IMG/VR virus record: IMGVR_UViG_3300042197_004601
Location: 1-20,406 of that record
Reading direction: 5' to 3' (one strand)
Source: a virus
Length of the DNA stretch: 20,406 bases
The notes under the pieces were generated by a model. That model made no database searches, was not told the DNA's origin, and worked only from the letters and a program-made list of their open reading frames with translations. The translations under genes were made by a program, and so were the position numbers. The first letter of the stretch is position 1; each line of letters starts with the position of its first letter. Positions 1-6,072 of this stretch are shown piece after piece.

Positions 1-64
1 CATCCTGGGTGAGCAAGCTCACCGCGGCTGCAAACAGCGCAAAGGCATAAAACCAAACACTCAC
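1..64 (-). CDS. Small membrane protein, 3' end outside window (partial)
   Basis: An open frame starts with GTG at 64-62 and stays open to the window edge. It gives 21 residues beginning MSVWFYAFALFAAAVSLLTQ, a strongly hydrophobic stretch that looks like a membrane anchor or signal peptide. An AGGAG Shine-Dalgarno sequence lies inside the last codons of the ligase gene, 7 nt before the GTG. The start overlaps the ligase stop by 4 nt (GTGA), the coupling style used throughout the window. The ATG at 66-64 is followed at once by TGA, so GTG is the only workable start. Function is unknown, and the call is moderate because only 64 bases are visible. Confidence 0.42.
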   Translation of the reverse strand, partial: MSVWFYAFALFAAAVSLLTQD

Positions 65-1464
65 ATCTTTTCTCCTGGTTCCCATCCCCGGAATCTCACA
101 AACCGGGGGAACCTCAGGCTGTAGGTCCCGTCTTGGTTTTGCGTGACCGCGTCGGCCTCGACTTCCACCACTCGATCCAGTAGGTCAACCCTACTGCTCC
201 AAAACTCATCACGATCGCCATCACGCAGACCGCTGCCAACATTGACCCGAATGACACGTCCACTGTCTTCTCCTTCGCATATCAGCGCACCCAACCGGCC
301 TAGATTGCGGCCGGTACCTTCTTCGAACCCCACTATATTTAAGTCTACCGTGATGGTGGGCTTCCACTTCATCCAGAAACTGCTTCTTTTACACTCGTAA
401 GGTGCTTCCAGATCCTTGATCATGATGCCTTCGTAGCCTTGTTCGACAGAGGCATCAGCAAACCGGCGCATGATGTCATGACCTTCGGCTGTGTCGAGAT
501 CCACGGTCATGCCGGGCATGATTTCCACGGAAGGACAATAGTCTGCCAGGATCTCTCTGATCGATTCCAGCCGATCCAACCGCCGGCGTTGCTGGGCGTT
601 CCAGTGGCCGCGATAGAAGTCCTCCATGGGTAACACATCAAACACATGATAGATGGAGTCGGCCGCATCGGCATCCTTCTTCCGTTGTGCTTGCCGCATG
701 AGAGCCTGGAATGATTCACCCACGATCTCGCCGTCCAGCACGAAGTCGGTGGCTGAGTTGAACATCCGGGTGCTGATGCGTTTGATGTGCGGGATCAGTT
801 GTTGTTCGATGTGGTCAAAGTTAGTGAAGGCCTTGCCGTTGCGGCTCATGAGGTTCACGGTACCACTGCGCGCATAGCACATGGCCAGCACTCTCACCCC
901 ATCCAGTTTGACCTCCAGCCTTTTGTTGCCTTTCAGTTTGCGAGGATGGTCTCCGGAATCTTGGGCCAACTGGCACTCAAAGGTTGGAATGGCCCATTCA
1001 GAATTGGTGCAGATCTTGTTGATGGTCTTTTCACTCACACCACAGCGCAGATCTTTTATCAGCACTCGCCGGGCCAGACCGTTCCATTGCTCCGAATCGA
1101 ATCGCGCCATCATGGCATCGATGGCACCACGGGCATCACCACCTGTGACCGATCGGGTGCGCAGGCTCTCGCACAGGGCCCAGAAACTGACCCAGGGGTT
1201 TTCTCGATCCGTCAAGCCTGAACTTTCGGCGACCTTTTTCACACCATATACGAAGAAAGGGTTCAGGGCGAGATAGCAGTTGTAGAGGAAACACTGTGCC
1301 GAACTCGACCCCAGGCGCGCGGCCATGAGGGCCTTTTCGATCACGGCCTCCTTGTGTAAGCGAGAGTCCGAACTCTCTAGGTCTCTGATCCAGTCCGCTG
1401 CCATGATGCCCGTAAATGTGCCTTCGTCATGCCTGTCAAATGCCTGTGCTTTGCCTGTGGTCAT
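61..1464 (-). CDS. lig: ATP-dependent DNA ligase (T4 gp30-like)
   Basis: Seals nicks in duplex DNA through a lysyl-AMP intermediate, and would serve phage replication, recombination and repair. The 467-aa product is close to T4 gp30 (487 aa). An N-terminal helical domain (about 1-160) includes VLIKDLRCGVSEKTINKI, typical of T4-type ligases. The nucleotidyltransferase motifs follow in order: motif I KLDGVR with catalytic Lys186, SRNGK at 207-211, motif III LDGE at 243-246, YHVFDVL at 272-278, motif IV EGIMIK at 345-350 and motif V MKWKP at 365-369. The rest (370-467) fits the OB-fold domain. All catalytic motifs are intact. The ATG at 1464 has GGAAG upstream and lies 3 nt after the stop of the preceding gene. 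The gene ends in GAGAAAAGATGTGA, which also carries the next gene's ribosome site and start. The family assignment is firm. Confidence 0.96.
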   Translation of the reverse strand: MTTGKAQAFDRHDEGTFTGIMAADWIRDLESSDSRLHKEAVIEKALMAARLGSSSAQCFLYNCYLALNPFFVYGVKKVAESSGLTDRENPWVSFWALCESLRTRSVTGGDARGAIDAMMARFDSEQWNGLARRVLIKDLRCGVSEKTINKICTNSEWAIPTFECQLAQDSGDHPRKLKGNKRLEVKLDGVRVLAMCYARSGTVNLMSRNGKAFTNFDHIEQQLIPHIKRISTRMFNSATDFVLDGEIVGESFQALMRQAQRKKDADAADSIYHVFDVLPMEDFYRGHWNAQQRRRLDRLESIREILADYCPSVEIMPGMTVDLDTAEGHDIMRRFADASVEQGYEGIMIKDLEAPYECKRSSFWMKWKPTITVDLNIVGFEEGTGRNLGRLGALICEGEDSGRVIRVNVGSGLRDGDRDEFWSSRVDLLDRVVEVEADAVTQNQDGTYSLRFPRFVRFRGWEPGEKM

Positions 1465-1467
1465 TAT

Positions 1468-1965
1468 TTAACTTCCCGTGGTGAGCCGTAAAAACCCAGG
1501 TCTATCTCGGATCGGCGTGAAGTGTTCGATGAACACATGGTGGTTGTCACCTGACTGCTGGATCGCGGCGTCTGCCGCACGATAGAGATCGGCCCAGGCC
1601 GAACCTTTGATCTCCGTTTCCACATCATGCTCGGCCCAGTGGCTGTCATACACCACATGGGTGGCACCCTCGAAAGGATGCAGATCCAGGAATCCGTGTT
1701 CGTCCAGTTCGTAGATGCTCCACTGGGCCCGCAGGCCGTTGGCTTCGCGGAACGATTCGAAATAGGTGTGCTGCCGATCGAACGCAGCCTCGTCCTGGGC
1801 GTAGGCTGGTGCCAGGGCTTCGCGCACTGACCGCAGGGCCGCTATGCCTTCGCCACCATCCTTCAGCACTTCAAACAGGTGGCCGGCCTTGGCTTCAGCA
1901 GCGCAGAGGGCATTGTGAAGTCGGGTCCATTGGCCTCGGGTCAAGGTGATATGGGGCTGGTTCAT
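1468..1965 (-). CDS. Conserved phage protein, function unknown (165 aa)
   Basis: A 165-aa soluble protein. The C-terminal half, with VVYDSHWAEHDVE, SAWADLYRAADAAIQQSGDN and HHVFIEHF, resembles a family I recall from T4-like environmental phages that has no known role. I chose ATG 1965 because GGGAG lies 7 nt upstream and the ATG overlaps the stop of the 26-aa gene before it (ATGA). A frame-compatible GTG at 1995 would add 10 residues but lacks a good ribosome site and would swallow the small gene. The protein is rich in His and Trp but shows no recognisable catalytic signature. Confidence 0.85.
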   Translation of the reverse strand: MNQPHITLTRGQWTRLHNALCAAEAKAGHLFEVLKDGGEGIAALRSVREALAPAYAQDEAAFDRQHTYFESFREANGLRAQWSIYELDEHGFLDLHPFEGATHVVYDSHWAEHDVETEIKGSAWADLYRAADAAIQQSGDNHHVFIEHFTPIRDRPGFLRLTTGS

Positions 1966-2042
1966 ACCAATGCTCCCATGATGTGCCGGACGCACCAGGA
2001 GGTCGCGAATACCACCGCGATCACTAAACCGAAATCACTCAT
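1962..2042 (-). CDS. 26-aa membrane micro-protein
   Basis: A very short gene from ATG 2042 to TGA 1964-1962. It encodes 26 residues starting MSDFGLVIAVVFATSW, with one hydrophobic segment long enough to enter a membrane. AGGAG sits 7 nt before the ATG. The start overlaps the end of the 51-aa gene, and the stop overlaps the next ATG as ATGA, so ribosomes can pass straight through. The ribosome site plus coupling at both ends supports translation despite the size. Function is unknown; small membrane peptides in phage early regions are often involved in lysis timing or exclusion, but nothing here shows that. Confidence 0.62.
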   Translation of the reverse strand: MSDFGLVIAVVFATSWCVRHIMGALV

Positions 2043-2190
2043 GCGTCATCTCCTGTTCCTGCAGGCGCAGATATTCCGCGTTGAGTTCTGCGATCCGTTT
2101 TTCGTTCCGGGCGTTGGTTTCCAGATCCAGTTCGCCACGCACTTCGCACAGCAGGATCAGTTCTTCGATCACATCATTCATGGTTCTCAT
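2035..2190 (-). CDS. 51-aa charged helical protein
   Basis: Reads from ATG 2190 and gives a 51-aa product starting MRTMNDVIEELILLCEVRGE, rich in Glu, Leu and Arg and probably all helix (coiled-coil-like heptads around residues 5-48). AGGA lies about 6 nt before the ATG. The frame is open upstream to 2394, but that part is only the shadow of the overlapping membrane gene at 2208-2420, so the longer start is wrong. The stop lies inside the ribosome-site/start region of the 26-aa gene. Function unknown. Confidence 0.72.
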   Translation of the reverse strand: MRTMNDVIEELILLCEVRGELDLETNARNEKRIAELNAEYLRLQEQEMTHE

Positions 2191-2207
2191 TCGGGGTCCT
2201 TTCAGGA

Positions 2208-2420
2208 TCAAGATTTGGTGATACGCACATTGGGCATCAGGAACACCAAGAGGATCGCCATGGCCAACCAGGTGTACCAATCTAACACGATGTCCAGCAC
2301 TGGAAACAGGGTGTTCAGGCTCCAGATCACCAGCACCGGTACTATGGCTATGGCGAATATGGCCAATGATACTACGAGCAACACTATCACCCACTCGTCG
2401 GATTTGTGTAGGAATTTCAT
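2208..2420 (-). CDS. Small membrane protein, two transmembrane segments (70 aa)
   Basis: A 70-aa protein with two hydrophobic stretches, roughly residues 10-35 (WVIVLLVVSLAIFAIAIVPV) and 42-63 (LDIVLDWYTWLAMAILLVFL), and charged ends, so probably a two-pass inner-membrane protein. GAGGAG lies 5 nt before ATG 2420, and the start overlaps the previous stop as ATGA. The gene ends 17 nt before the next one. Function is unknown; such proteins can be exclusion or lysis helpers, but no motif identifies it. Confidence 0.82.
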   Translation of the reverse strand: MKFLHKSDEWVIVLLVVSLAIFAIAIVPVLVIWSLNTLFPVLDIVLDWYTWLAMAILLVFLMPNVRITKS

Positions 2421-2578
2421 GCCGTCTCCTCTACATTGACTATGTCTTGCGTGACCTGTTCTTGCTGGAAGGCCGCTTCATTGAACAGGTTCGAAGTTTC
2501 GATCAAGGCCTGTTGTTCGCTTTCGGCTCGAACCTCGAAATAGTAGACCACTGTCCTGGCCACGGTATAGATGCTCAT
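2417..2578 (-). CDS. 53-aa protein, function unknown
   Basis: From ATG 2578 to TGA 2419-2417, a 53-aa acidic product starting MSIYTVARTVVYYFEVRAES and ending NVEETA. GGAG lies 6 nt before the ATG. Both ends are ATGA overlaps, with the 27-aa gene upstream and the two-pass membrane gene downstream. The residue pattern suggests a short beta hairpin (TVARTVVYYFEVRA) followed by a long Gln/Glu-rich helix. No family is recognised. The coupling and the good ribosome site are the main support. Confidence 0.72.
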   Translation of the reverse strand: MSIYTVARTVVYYFEVRAESEQQALIETSNLFNEAAFQQEQVTQDIVNVEETA

Positions 2579-2658
2579 CTCTGTCTCCAATCTGAGTGTG
2601 GTGGGAGATCGTACTCTTCGTCGGCCGGTGCCGGGTTCTTGATGTTAGATTGATCCAT
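2575..2658 (-). CDS. 27-aa micro-protein
   Basis: From ATG 2658 to TGA 2577-2575, a 27-aa Pro/Asp-rich peptide starting MDQSNIKNPAPADEEYDLPP. It overlaps the end of the 133-aa gene by 14 nt and its stop overlaps the next start as ATGA. AGAGGA lies about 10 nt upstream, a little far. Without it the following gene would lack its upstream partner in the overlap chain, which supports it modestly. No function is visible. Confidence 0.5.
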   Translation of the reverse strand: MDQSNIKNPAPADEEYDLPPHSDWRQR

Positions 2659-3046
2659 GGATTTTCAGTCCTCTAAAAATCTTGTTCCAGGCTTCGTCGA
2701 TACACATCTTGGCTCGCACCAAGTCATCCTGGGCCATCAGTTCCTGTGCGTCACTCAGGTAGGAGTAGGCTTCGCCTTCGGGGTCGCCAAAGAAGCCACG
2801 CTCTTCGCCGGTGTAGAATCGCTGGATGGTGACTTTCACCCTGTTCAGGGTCTGGCGGGCATCTTCTAACTGGCCGCGGTTGGCTTCGGTCCAGGCCGAC
2901 ATCATCATGTCCGTCACGACTTTCTTAGGTGATCGGGTACGGAGATAACTGTCTACTGCCGCGTCCACATCCGCACGAAGAGCACCAAACATGCGGACCT
3001 GGGCCCGCTGTCGCGAATCCATCTGGTCATATGCTACTGTGGTCAT
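2645..3046 (-). CDS. Helical protein, first gene behind an early promoter (133 aa)
   Basis: A 133-aa, mostly helical, charged protein of unknown family, with SPKKVVTDMMMSAWTEANRG and MAQDDLVRAKMCIDEAWNKI as its most conserved-looking parts. The repeated Ala/Leu spacing of the C-terminal half recalls TPR-like helical pairs, but this is only an impression. AGGAGC is 5 nt before ATG 3046, and a strong sigma70-type promoter (3077-3106) lies just upstream, so this gene heads the transcript running into the small-gene chain toward the ligase. Early expression is inferred from that promoter. Confidence 0.85.
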   Translation of the reverse strand: MTTVAYDQMDSRQRAQVRMFGALRADVDAAVDSYLRTRSPKKVVTDMMMSAWTEANRGQLEDARQTLNRVKVTIQRFYTGEERGFFGDPEGEAYSYLSDAQELMAQDDLVRAKMCIDEAWNKIFRGLKIHGSI

Positions 3047-3076
3047 TTCTGCTCCTAATTTCTAACTGTATGTCTT

Positions 3077-3106
3077 ATTATACTCGAAATTGGGATTTCT
3101 GGTCAA
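3077..3106 (-). promoter_or_regulatory. Sigma70-type early promoter P1
   Basis: On the minus strand, TTGACC (3106-3101), an 18-nt spacer, then TATAAT (3082-3077), a near-perfect vegetative promoter. It lies 30 nt before the ATG at 3046. It is one of five similar copies in the window whose spacers also agree (AAATCCC then a TTTCG-like run). Confidence 0.85.
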
Positions 3107-3114
3107 CCGGGGGT

Positions 3115-3141
3115 AAAACGCTAGGTTAGTAGGCACTAACC
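3115..3141 (-). repeat. Inverted repeat upstream of P1 (possible terminator or operator)
   Basis: A perfect 7-bp stem with a 4-nt loop (GGTTAGT-AGGC-ACTAACC at 3124-3141 on the plus strand), followed on the minus strand by TAGCGTTTTA. It contains the stop codon of the preceding 85-aa gene and sits directly before the -35 box of P1. A 16-base piece of it, 3115-3130, recurs exactly at 7652-7667 before P3. It could end the upstream transcript or bind a regulator. Confidence 0.55.
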
Positions 3142-3393
3142 TTTGTTGATCAGGGTCGAGACGATCTGTTGGGCTTCCATCTGTCGGATCTGATCTTCGA
3201 GACTGCGGATCTCGCGCTCGCGCTGAGCCCTGGGTATTTCCATCAAGAGCCGTCTGGTCATGCTTGACCACCACCCGGCTTCATAGGCATAGTTGGTGTT
3301 GCCATTGACCTGGCAGGCCCGGCTGAACCGATCCACGGTGTCCGATACCGTGTCTTTTTCCCGGTGCCAGCGATTCCAATTTTGGACTTTCAT
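3136..3393 (-). CDS. Conserved small phage protein, coiled-coil C-terminus (85 aa)
   Basis: An 85-aa basic protein. The first half is rich in Trp, Asn and Arg (MKVQNWNRWHREKDTVSD; NYAYEAGWWSSMTRRLLMEI). The second half (RAQREREIRSLEDQIRQMEA) is a likely coiled coil. The start at 3393 has AAGGA 6 nt upstream and an ATGA overlap with the SGNH-hydrolase-like gene. Its TAG stop lies inside the inverted repeat before P1, so the transcript unit seems to end here. Role unknown; perhaps a dimeric nucleic-acid-binding protein, judged only by composition. Confidence 0.8.
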   Translation of the reverse strand: MKVQNWNRWHREKDTVSDTVDRFSRACQVNGNTNYAYEAGWWSSMTRRLLMEIPRAQREREIRSLEDQIRQMEAQQIVSTLINKG

Positions 3394-4202
3394 TGACCTT
3401 CCTTGTCAAAAGTTACGATCTGATCTGTTTCTTTAAGTTTGGGTAAGAGCACTTTGAATGCAAATTCTCGGTGAGCATCGGGCCCGTAATGACCAATCCC
3501 TACAGGTTCTGTTGGATTCAGTGGTTTATATCTGTGTTCGTGGCACCAATCACAAAAACTGAAATTTTCAAAGTCGAAGACACGATCACTTTGGATTTGA
3601 TTTTTGAAAAAGTCTAGTAGATATTCATTTGCTAAAGTTTCGGCCTTTGGCCCTTGAAACATAAGATATCCAATGTTGTGTTTTTCCAGCAGAGTTTGAA
3701 ACAATAAAACATCTAGTAGGAAGTTGATACGTTCTGCATAAGAACTATAAAAATAGGCGCGTCCTTCGCTCCATCGTCGTAGAAATTTTTTATCCACTGC
3801 ATATCGATTTTCCATCACTACCAATCGATCGTCATGCAAATGCTCTTTCCAATGCAATTCACCCGAAAATTGATGCGTGCGGAAATGCGATTCTTGCGGT
3901 TCGCGATCTTGCTCAAGATCGTCAATCCAGATTTCGTCTCTGATTTCAAAACTAAATCCGATGAGAGCAATTATCCGTTGTGTTGGGTTAAGTTCTCTTT
4001 GTTGTAATAGGTCATGACAGGCGGATCGTATGATACGACGATTACATGATCCGCCAATAGCATTGTTGATCACGAAGCCACCTAGGGCTTTGCCGACGCA
4101 ATGGGCATAGGTTTTTGCTTGCAAGGAAGGGTGATAGTTAGCATCACTATAACTGTCACCATTACAGTATATCAAGGGAAAATCTAATGCTTTGTTCGAC
4201 AT
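3390..4202 (-). CDS. SGNH/GDSL hydrolase-like protein
   Basis: Likely an esterase or acyl-hydrolase-fold protein that could act on lipids, acylated sugars or cell-surface polymers. The 270-aa sequence opens with a beta strand and nucleophile motif, FPLIYCNGDSYSD, putting the GDS Ser at residue 17. A Gly-Gly-Ser-x-Asn turn follows (GGSCNRR, 50-56), and the end carries GIGHYGPDAHREFA, where His238 fits the catalytic His block. The Asp usually three residues before that His is not evident, so activity is uncertain. No signal peptide is visible, so it would act inside the cell or in the virion. The gene is clearly more AT-rich than its neighbours (3601-3660 is about 35% G+C) and has a weak ribosome site, both consistent with recent transfer. 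It overlaps the next gene as ATGA. Confidence 0.75.
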   Translation of the reverse strand: MSNKALDFPLIYCNGDSYSDANYHPSLQAKTYAHCVGKALGGFVINNAIGGSCNRRIIRSACHDLLQQRELNPTQRIIALIGFSFEIRDEIWIDDLEQDREPQESHFRTHQFSGELHWKEHLHDDRLVVMENRYAVDKKFLRRWSEGRAYFYSSYAERINFLLDVLLFQTLLEKHNIGYLMFQGPKAETLANEYLLDFFKNQIQSDRVFDFENFSFCDWCHEHRYKPLNPTEPVGIGHYGPDAHREFAFKVLLPKLKETDQIVTFDKEGQ

Positions 4203-4209
4203 GCTGTGG

Positions 4210-4425
4210 TTATTTCACCAGGCCCTGGCTACCGCTCCGGCTGGGCAGTTGGCTGCGGCCTTCTGACAGATTCTGGGTGCATACCACCAAGATGTTGGGG
4301 GAGTGTTTGTCTACCAACCACTCGGTGCGGGCCCGATCACAGGCCGGCTGCGAGGGGTGGCTGCTGATCAAAGTGAAGTTGCTCGTGGTACCTACATAGG
4401 CGATCAATAACCATTCTCGTATCAT
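4210..4425 (-). CDS. Small secreted or membrane protein with Cys pair (71 aa)
   Basis: A 71-aa protein with a hydrophobic N-terminus (MIREWLLIAYVGTTSNFTLI) and two cysteines, Cys29 and Cys49, 20 residues apart. ATG 4425 is preferred because AAGGA lies 7 nt upstream and the start makes an ATGA overlap with the gene before; the open frame up to 4509 is only overlap with that gene. The Cys spacing and layout match the preceding 65-aa protein, so the two look like diverged tandem copies. A disulfide in the periplasm is a reasonable guess. Function unknown. Confidence 0.75.
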   Translation of the reverse strand: MIREWLLIAYVGTTSNFTLISSHPSQPACDRARTEWLVDKHSPNILVVCTQNLSEGRSQLPSRSGSQGLVK

Positions 4426-4619
4426 TCTGAGATCCTTATGGGTTGGCAATCCAATCTCACCCGCGATCGATCCGCGGTTTTCAGCAACCGCAGGAGATCG
4501 GTCTGGCACTCCCCGGCGGTGGCATAGTAGCCAATGGTCTGGGATCCAGCGGGGCCGCCCACCTCTGCAGTGTTTACAGCAGTGGCTACCAGCACGAATA
4601 TGACCAAAGGTGTGTTCAT
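4422..4619 (-). CDS. Small secreted protein with signal peptide and Cys pair (65 aa)
   Basis: A 65-aa product with a clear signal-peptide-like start (MNTPLVIFVLVATAVNTA, possible cleavage after NTA at 18) followed by a short mature part with Cys38 and Cys58. This suggests export to the periplasm and one disulfide. The ATG at 4619 shares one base with the stop of the preceding gene (TGATG), and the stop overlaps the next start (ATGA). It is the likely tandem relative of the 71-aa neighbour. The role is unknown; superinfection exclusion or envelope modification would fit but is not shown. Confidence 0.78.
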   Translation of the reverse strand: MNTPLVIFVLVATAVNTAEVGGPAGSQTIGYYATAGECQTDLLRLLKTADRSRVRLDCQPIRISE

Positions 4620-4852
4620 CAGTGAATGTCTCTCACCCCTGGCACCAGCTTCCGCACCTGATCTCGACGGGCTCCGATATCATCTACCATGCGGTTGTAA
4701 TCTTCGGCCGTGAGCACTGTGCGATAGATGCTGAGGGCCTGTGTGACCAACACAGCGGCGATCTCTAGCGGATCATGCCCACGACCCAAAATTCCGTCAT
4801 GATGACGCCAATATTCTTGATAGAGAGAGTCGAGATCATTTGATGTATTCAT
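4619..4852 (-). CDS. Conserved small phage protein (77 aa)
   Basis: A 77-aa, largely helical protein. Its middle part, DPLEIAAVLVTQALSIYRTV followed by LTAEDYNRMVDDI, follows a pattern I recall in small proteins of T4-like environmental phages, with no known function. The ATG at 4852 overlaps the 58-aa gene as ATGA; GAGGA is about 9 nt upstream. It is soluble and acidic in its first third (SNDLDSLYQEYWRHHD). It sits inside an unbroken chain of coupled genes from P5. Confidence 0.82.
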   Translation of the reverse strand: MNTSNDLDSLYQEYWRHHDGILGRGHDPLEIAAVLVTQALSIYRTVLTAEDYNRMVDDIGARRDQVRKLVPGVRDIH

Positions 4853-5025
4853 TCCGACATGTCCTCGACATAACCGTTGACCAAGGCGAATTCAGCCACT
4901 TCTGACTCGCTCATCCATGTGAGAGCATCGCGGGCTATGGTCTCCCAAGAGAGCACGCCCTGTTCTGCCAGATCCAACACTTCTGTGGTAACAGGACGAC
5001 TTGGCTTATGGCTGAAGACTAGCAT
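4849..5025 (-). CDS. Conserved 58-aa phage protein
   Basis: From ATG 5025 to TGA 4851-4849. The 58-aa protein contains TTEVLDLAEQGVLSWETIAR then a MSESEVAEFALVNGYVEDM-like end, a pattern I recall from tiny proteins in many tailed phages, where a predicted helix is followed by MSE-D/E-V. It starts 4 nt after the stop of the preceding gene and overlaps the next start as ATGA. The ribosome site is weak, so translation is probably coupled to the gene before. No function is known to me. Confidence 0.78.
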   Translation of the reverse strand: MLVFSHKPSRPVTTEVLDLAEQGVLSWETIARDALTWMSESEVAEFALVNGYVEDMSE

Positions 5026-5028
5026 GGT

Positions 5029-5253
5029 CTAGCCCCAGTCTTTCTTGTCGCCGAACCGCTCGTTATCTTCGTAACCGGCCATGTAGGCTTTCCACTCTGG
5101 GCTATCGCGCTGGACCAGCACTTCCTCACTCTGGTAAGTGGCGCTGACGAAGAGGTGTGGGCGAGGTGGTCGATGGTAGTAAGAATCGGCTGATCCGCGA
5201 TCGTAGGCACCACCATGGCGGGTGTCGTATTCAGTTTCTAGAATTTCGGTCAT
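5029..5253 (-). CDS. Conserved phage protein with RHGGAYDRGSADSYY motif (74 aa)
   Basis: A 74-aa protein of a small family widespread in tailed phages. The signature RHGGAYDRGSADSYYHRPPR (12-31) and the end SPEWKAYMAGYEDNE then DKKDWG are recognisable, but the function is unknown. AAGGAG lies 6 nt before ATG 5253, and promoter P5 places its -10 box 28 nt before the ATG, so this is the first gene of a transcript. The end is 4 nt from the next start. Confidence 0.86.
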   Translation of the reverse strand: MTEILETEYDTRHGGAYDRGSADSYYHRPPRPHLFVSATYQSEEVLVQRDSPEWKAYMAGYEDNERFGDKKDWG

Positions 5254-5281
5254 CTCTGGCTCCTTGTATCATTGTTCCACT

Positions 5282-5310
5282 ATTGTAGCAGGCCTGTATT
5301 TTCTGGTCTA
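5282..5310 (-). promoter_or_regulatory. Sigma70-type early promoter P5 (weaker copy)
   Basis: On the minus strand TAGACC (5310-5305), a 17-nt spacer, then TACAAT (5287-5282), 28 nt before the ATG at 5253. Both boxes differ by one base from the other copies in the window and the spacer is one base shorter and less conserved, so it may be weaker. The -35 box follows directly after the stop codon of the preceding gene. Confidence 0.65.
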
Positions 5311-5499
5311 TCAGCCCTCCGTCCGGAAACGGTCGGCATAGTCTTCCGCATCCTCACGATGGGCGAACGGCCTCCATTCTACCAGCTCACCCGCGTCATT
5401 TTCCACGCTCACCACCCAGACCACTCGTTGTTCATCCGCGTCAAGGCTCACGGTGGTCCATAATCTGGGTGATGGGTCCAAGGGCAAGGGCACGGTCAT
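5311..5499 (-). CDS. Small acidic protein (62 aa)
   Basis: The true gene begins at ATG 5499 (MTVPLPLDPSPRLWTTVSLD), overlapping the previous stop as ATGA. The longer open frame to 5784 is a shadow of the 91-aa gene, with an Arg/Gly-rich composition typical of a wrong frame. The product is 62 aa, with a beta-rich first half (VVWVVSVENDAG) and a helical acidic end (REDAEDYADRFRTEG). The stop touches the -35 box of P5. Family not recognised. Confidence 0.76.
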   Translation of the reverse strand: MTVPLPLDPSPRLWTTVSLDADEQRVVWVVSVENDAGELVEWRPFAHREDAEDYADRFRTEG

Positions 5500-5771
5500 T
5501 GATCCACTTCGAACAGGATCACCTGATCTTTTTTGAACGGCGTTATCCATTCCGTTATGACTGAGATCCGCCGTATCCGGTGCCCTTCGATTTCGCCGCC
5601 CACGGCCAGGAACGGGCCACCGCTGGGATCCACGAAACCCAGGTCTGTCATGTCCACACCCGATGTGCCGTCCTTGCCTCCGAATCGCCAATACCGGAGA
5701 TCGCCCCGGATGGTGTATGTACCGGGACTGATCTCTTCGAACCGATATTCCACGCCGTGGCGGTTTTTCAT
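5496..5771 (-). CDS. Small beta-rich protein (91 aa)
   Basis: A 91-aa protein from ATG 5771, with GGAG 7 nt upstream and an ATGA overlap at each end. The sequence alternates beta-type stretches and Gly turns (GTYTIRGDLRYWRFGG; GFVDPSGGPFLAVGGEIEGH; VILFEVDQ), so it is probably a small beta barrel or sandwich. The open frame extends upstream to 6020, but that part overlaps the 72-aa gene and has shadow-like Arg-rich composition. No family is recognised; it is cytosolic, as there is no signal or membrane segment. Confidence 0.78.
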   Translation of the reverse strand: MKNRHGVEYRFEEISPGTYTIRGDLRYWRFGGKDGTSGVDMTDLGFVDPSGGPFLAVGGEIEGHRIRRISVITEWITPFKKDQVILFEVDQ

Positions 5772-5986
5772 CCAAGATCTCCAAAGGTCTCGGGTCGATG
5801 ATCCAATCGGTTGCCGGCGTCGTCGGAGTAAAACACCGCGTCCTCGTCCGTGATGGTCACGGCCAGATCTGAATGCAGGATGTCGTAGTCGGTGAACTCG
5901 CCCGAATCCGTGTACACGCGGAATCGGTATCGATGATCCCCGCAGTAGATAAGGTAGCCGGTGGTGCCCTGGGCCGAGATCTTCAT
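5768..5986 (-). CDS. Small acidic protein (72 aa)
   Basis: A 72-aa protein starting MKISAQGTTGYLIYCGDHRY at ATG 5986, the point where it overlaps the stop of the 29-aa gene as ATGA. The open frame to 6094 is an alternative but runs through the small membrane gene and gives an unlikely Cys/His-rich head (HVCRCCCSDICAHDH). The chosen product is beta-rich at the start and very acidic in the middle (DSGEFTDYDILHSDLAV; TDEDAVFYSDD). Acidic small phage proteins sometimes mimic DNA, which is only a thought here. Confidence 0.74.
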   Translation of the reverse strand: MKISAQGTTGYLIYCGDHRYRFRVYTDSGEFTDYDILHSDLAVTITDEDAVFYSDDAGNRLDHRPETFGDLG

Positions 5987-6072
5987 CGCTCGATCCACCA
6001 CGATATGATCGTGGGCACAAATATCGCTACAACAGCACCGACATACATGATCAGTTCTTGTGAGATATACAT
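5983..6072 (-). CDS. 29-aa membrane micro-protein
   Basis: From ATG 6072 to TGA 5985-5983, 29 residues starting MYISQELIMYVGAVVAIFVP and ending SWWIER, a single hydrophobic span with a charged tail. GGAG lies 7 nt before the ATG. It overlaps the end of the preceding gene by 22 nt and the next start as ATGA. Too short for standard gene finding, but supported by ribosome site and coupling. Probably sits in the inner membrane; role unknown. Confidence 0.6.
   Translation of the reverse strand: MYISQELIMYVGAVVAIFVPTIISWWIER

Noticed and set aside
787-1276. Plus-strand frames of 131 and 144 aa opposite the ligase
   Set aside because: They are the antisense of a firm, conserved gene and have no ribosome site or neighbours on that strand. 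The same applies to all other plus-strand frames in the window.
2191-2394. N-terminal extension of the 51-aa gene to a 119-aa product
   Set aside because: It overlaps the two-pass membrane gene in another frame and has shadow-like composition; ATG 2190 has its own ribosome site.
5772-6020. Long forms (174 aa and 157 aa) of the genes ending at 5496 and 5311
   Set aside because: The extra parts are Arg/Gly/His-rich wrong-frame readings of neighbouring genes; the short forms start at ATGA overlaps.
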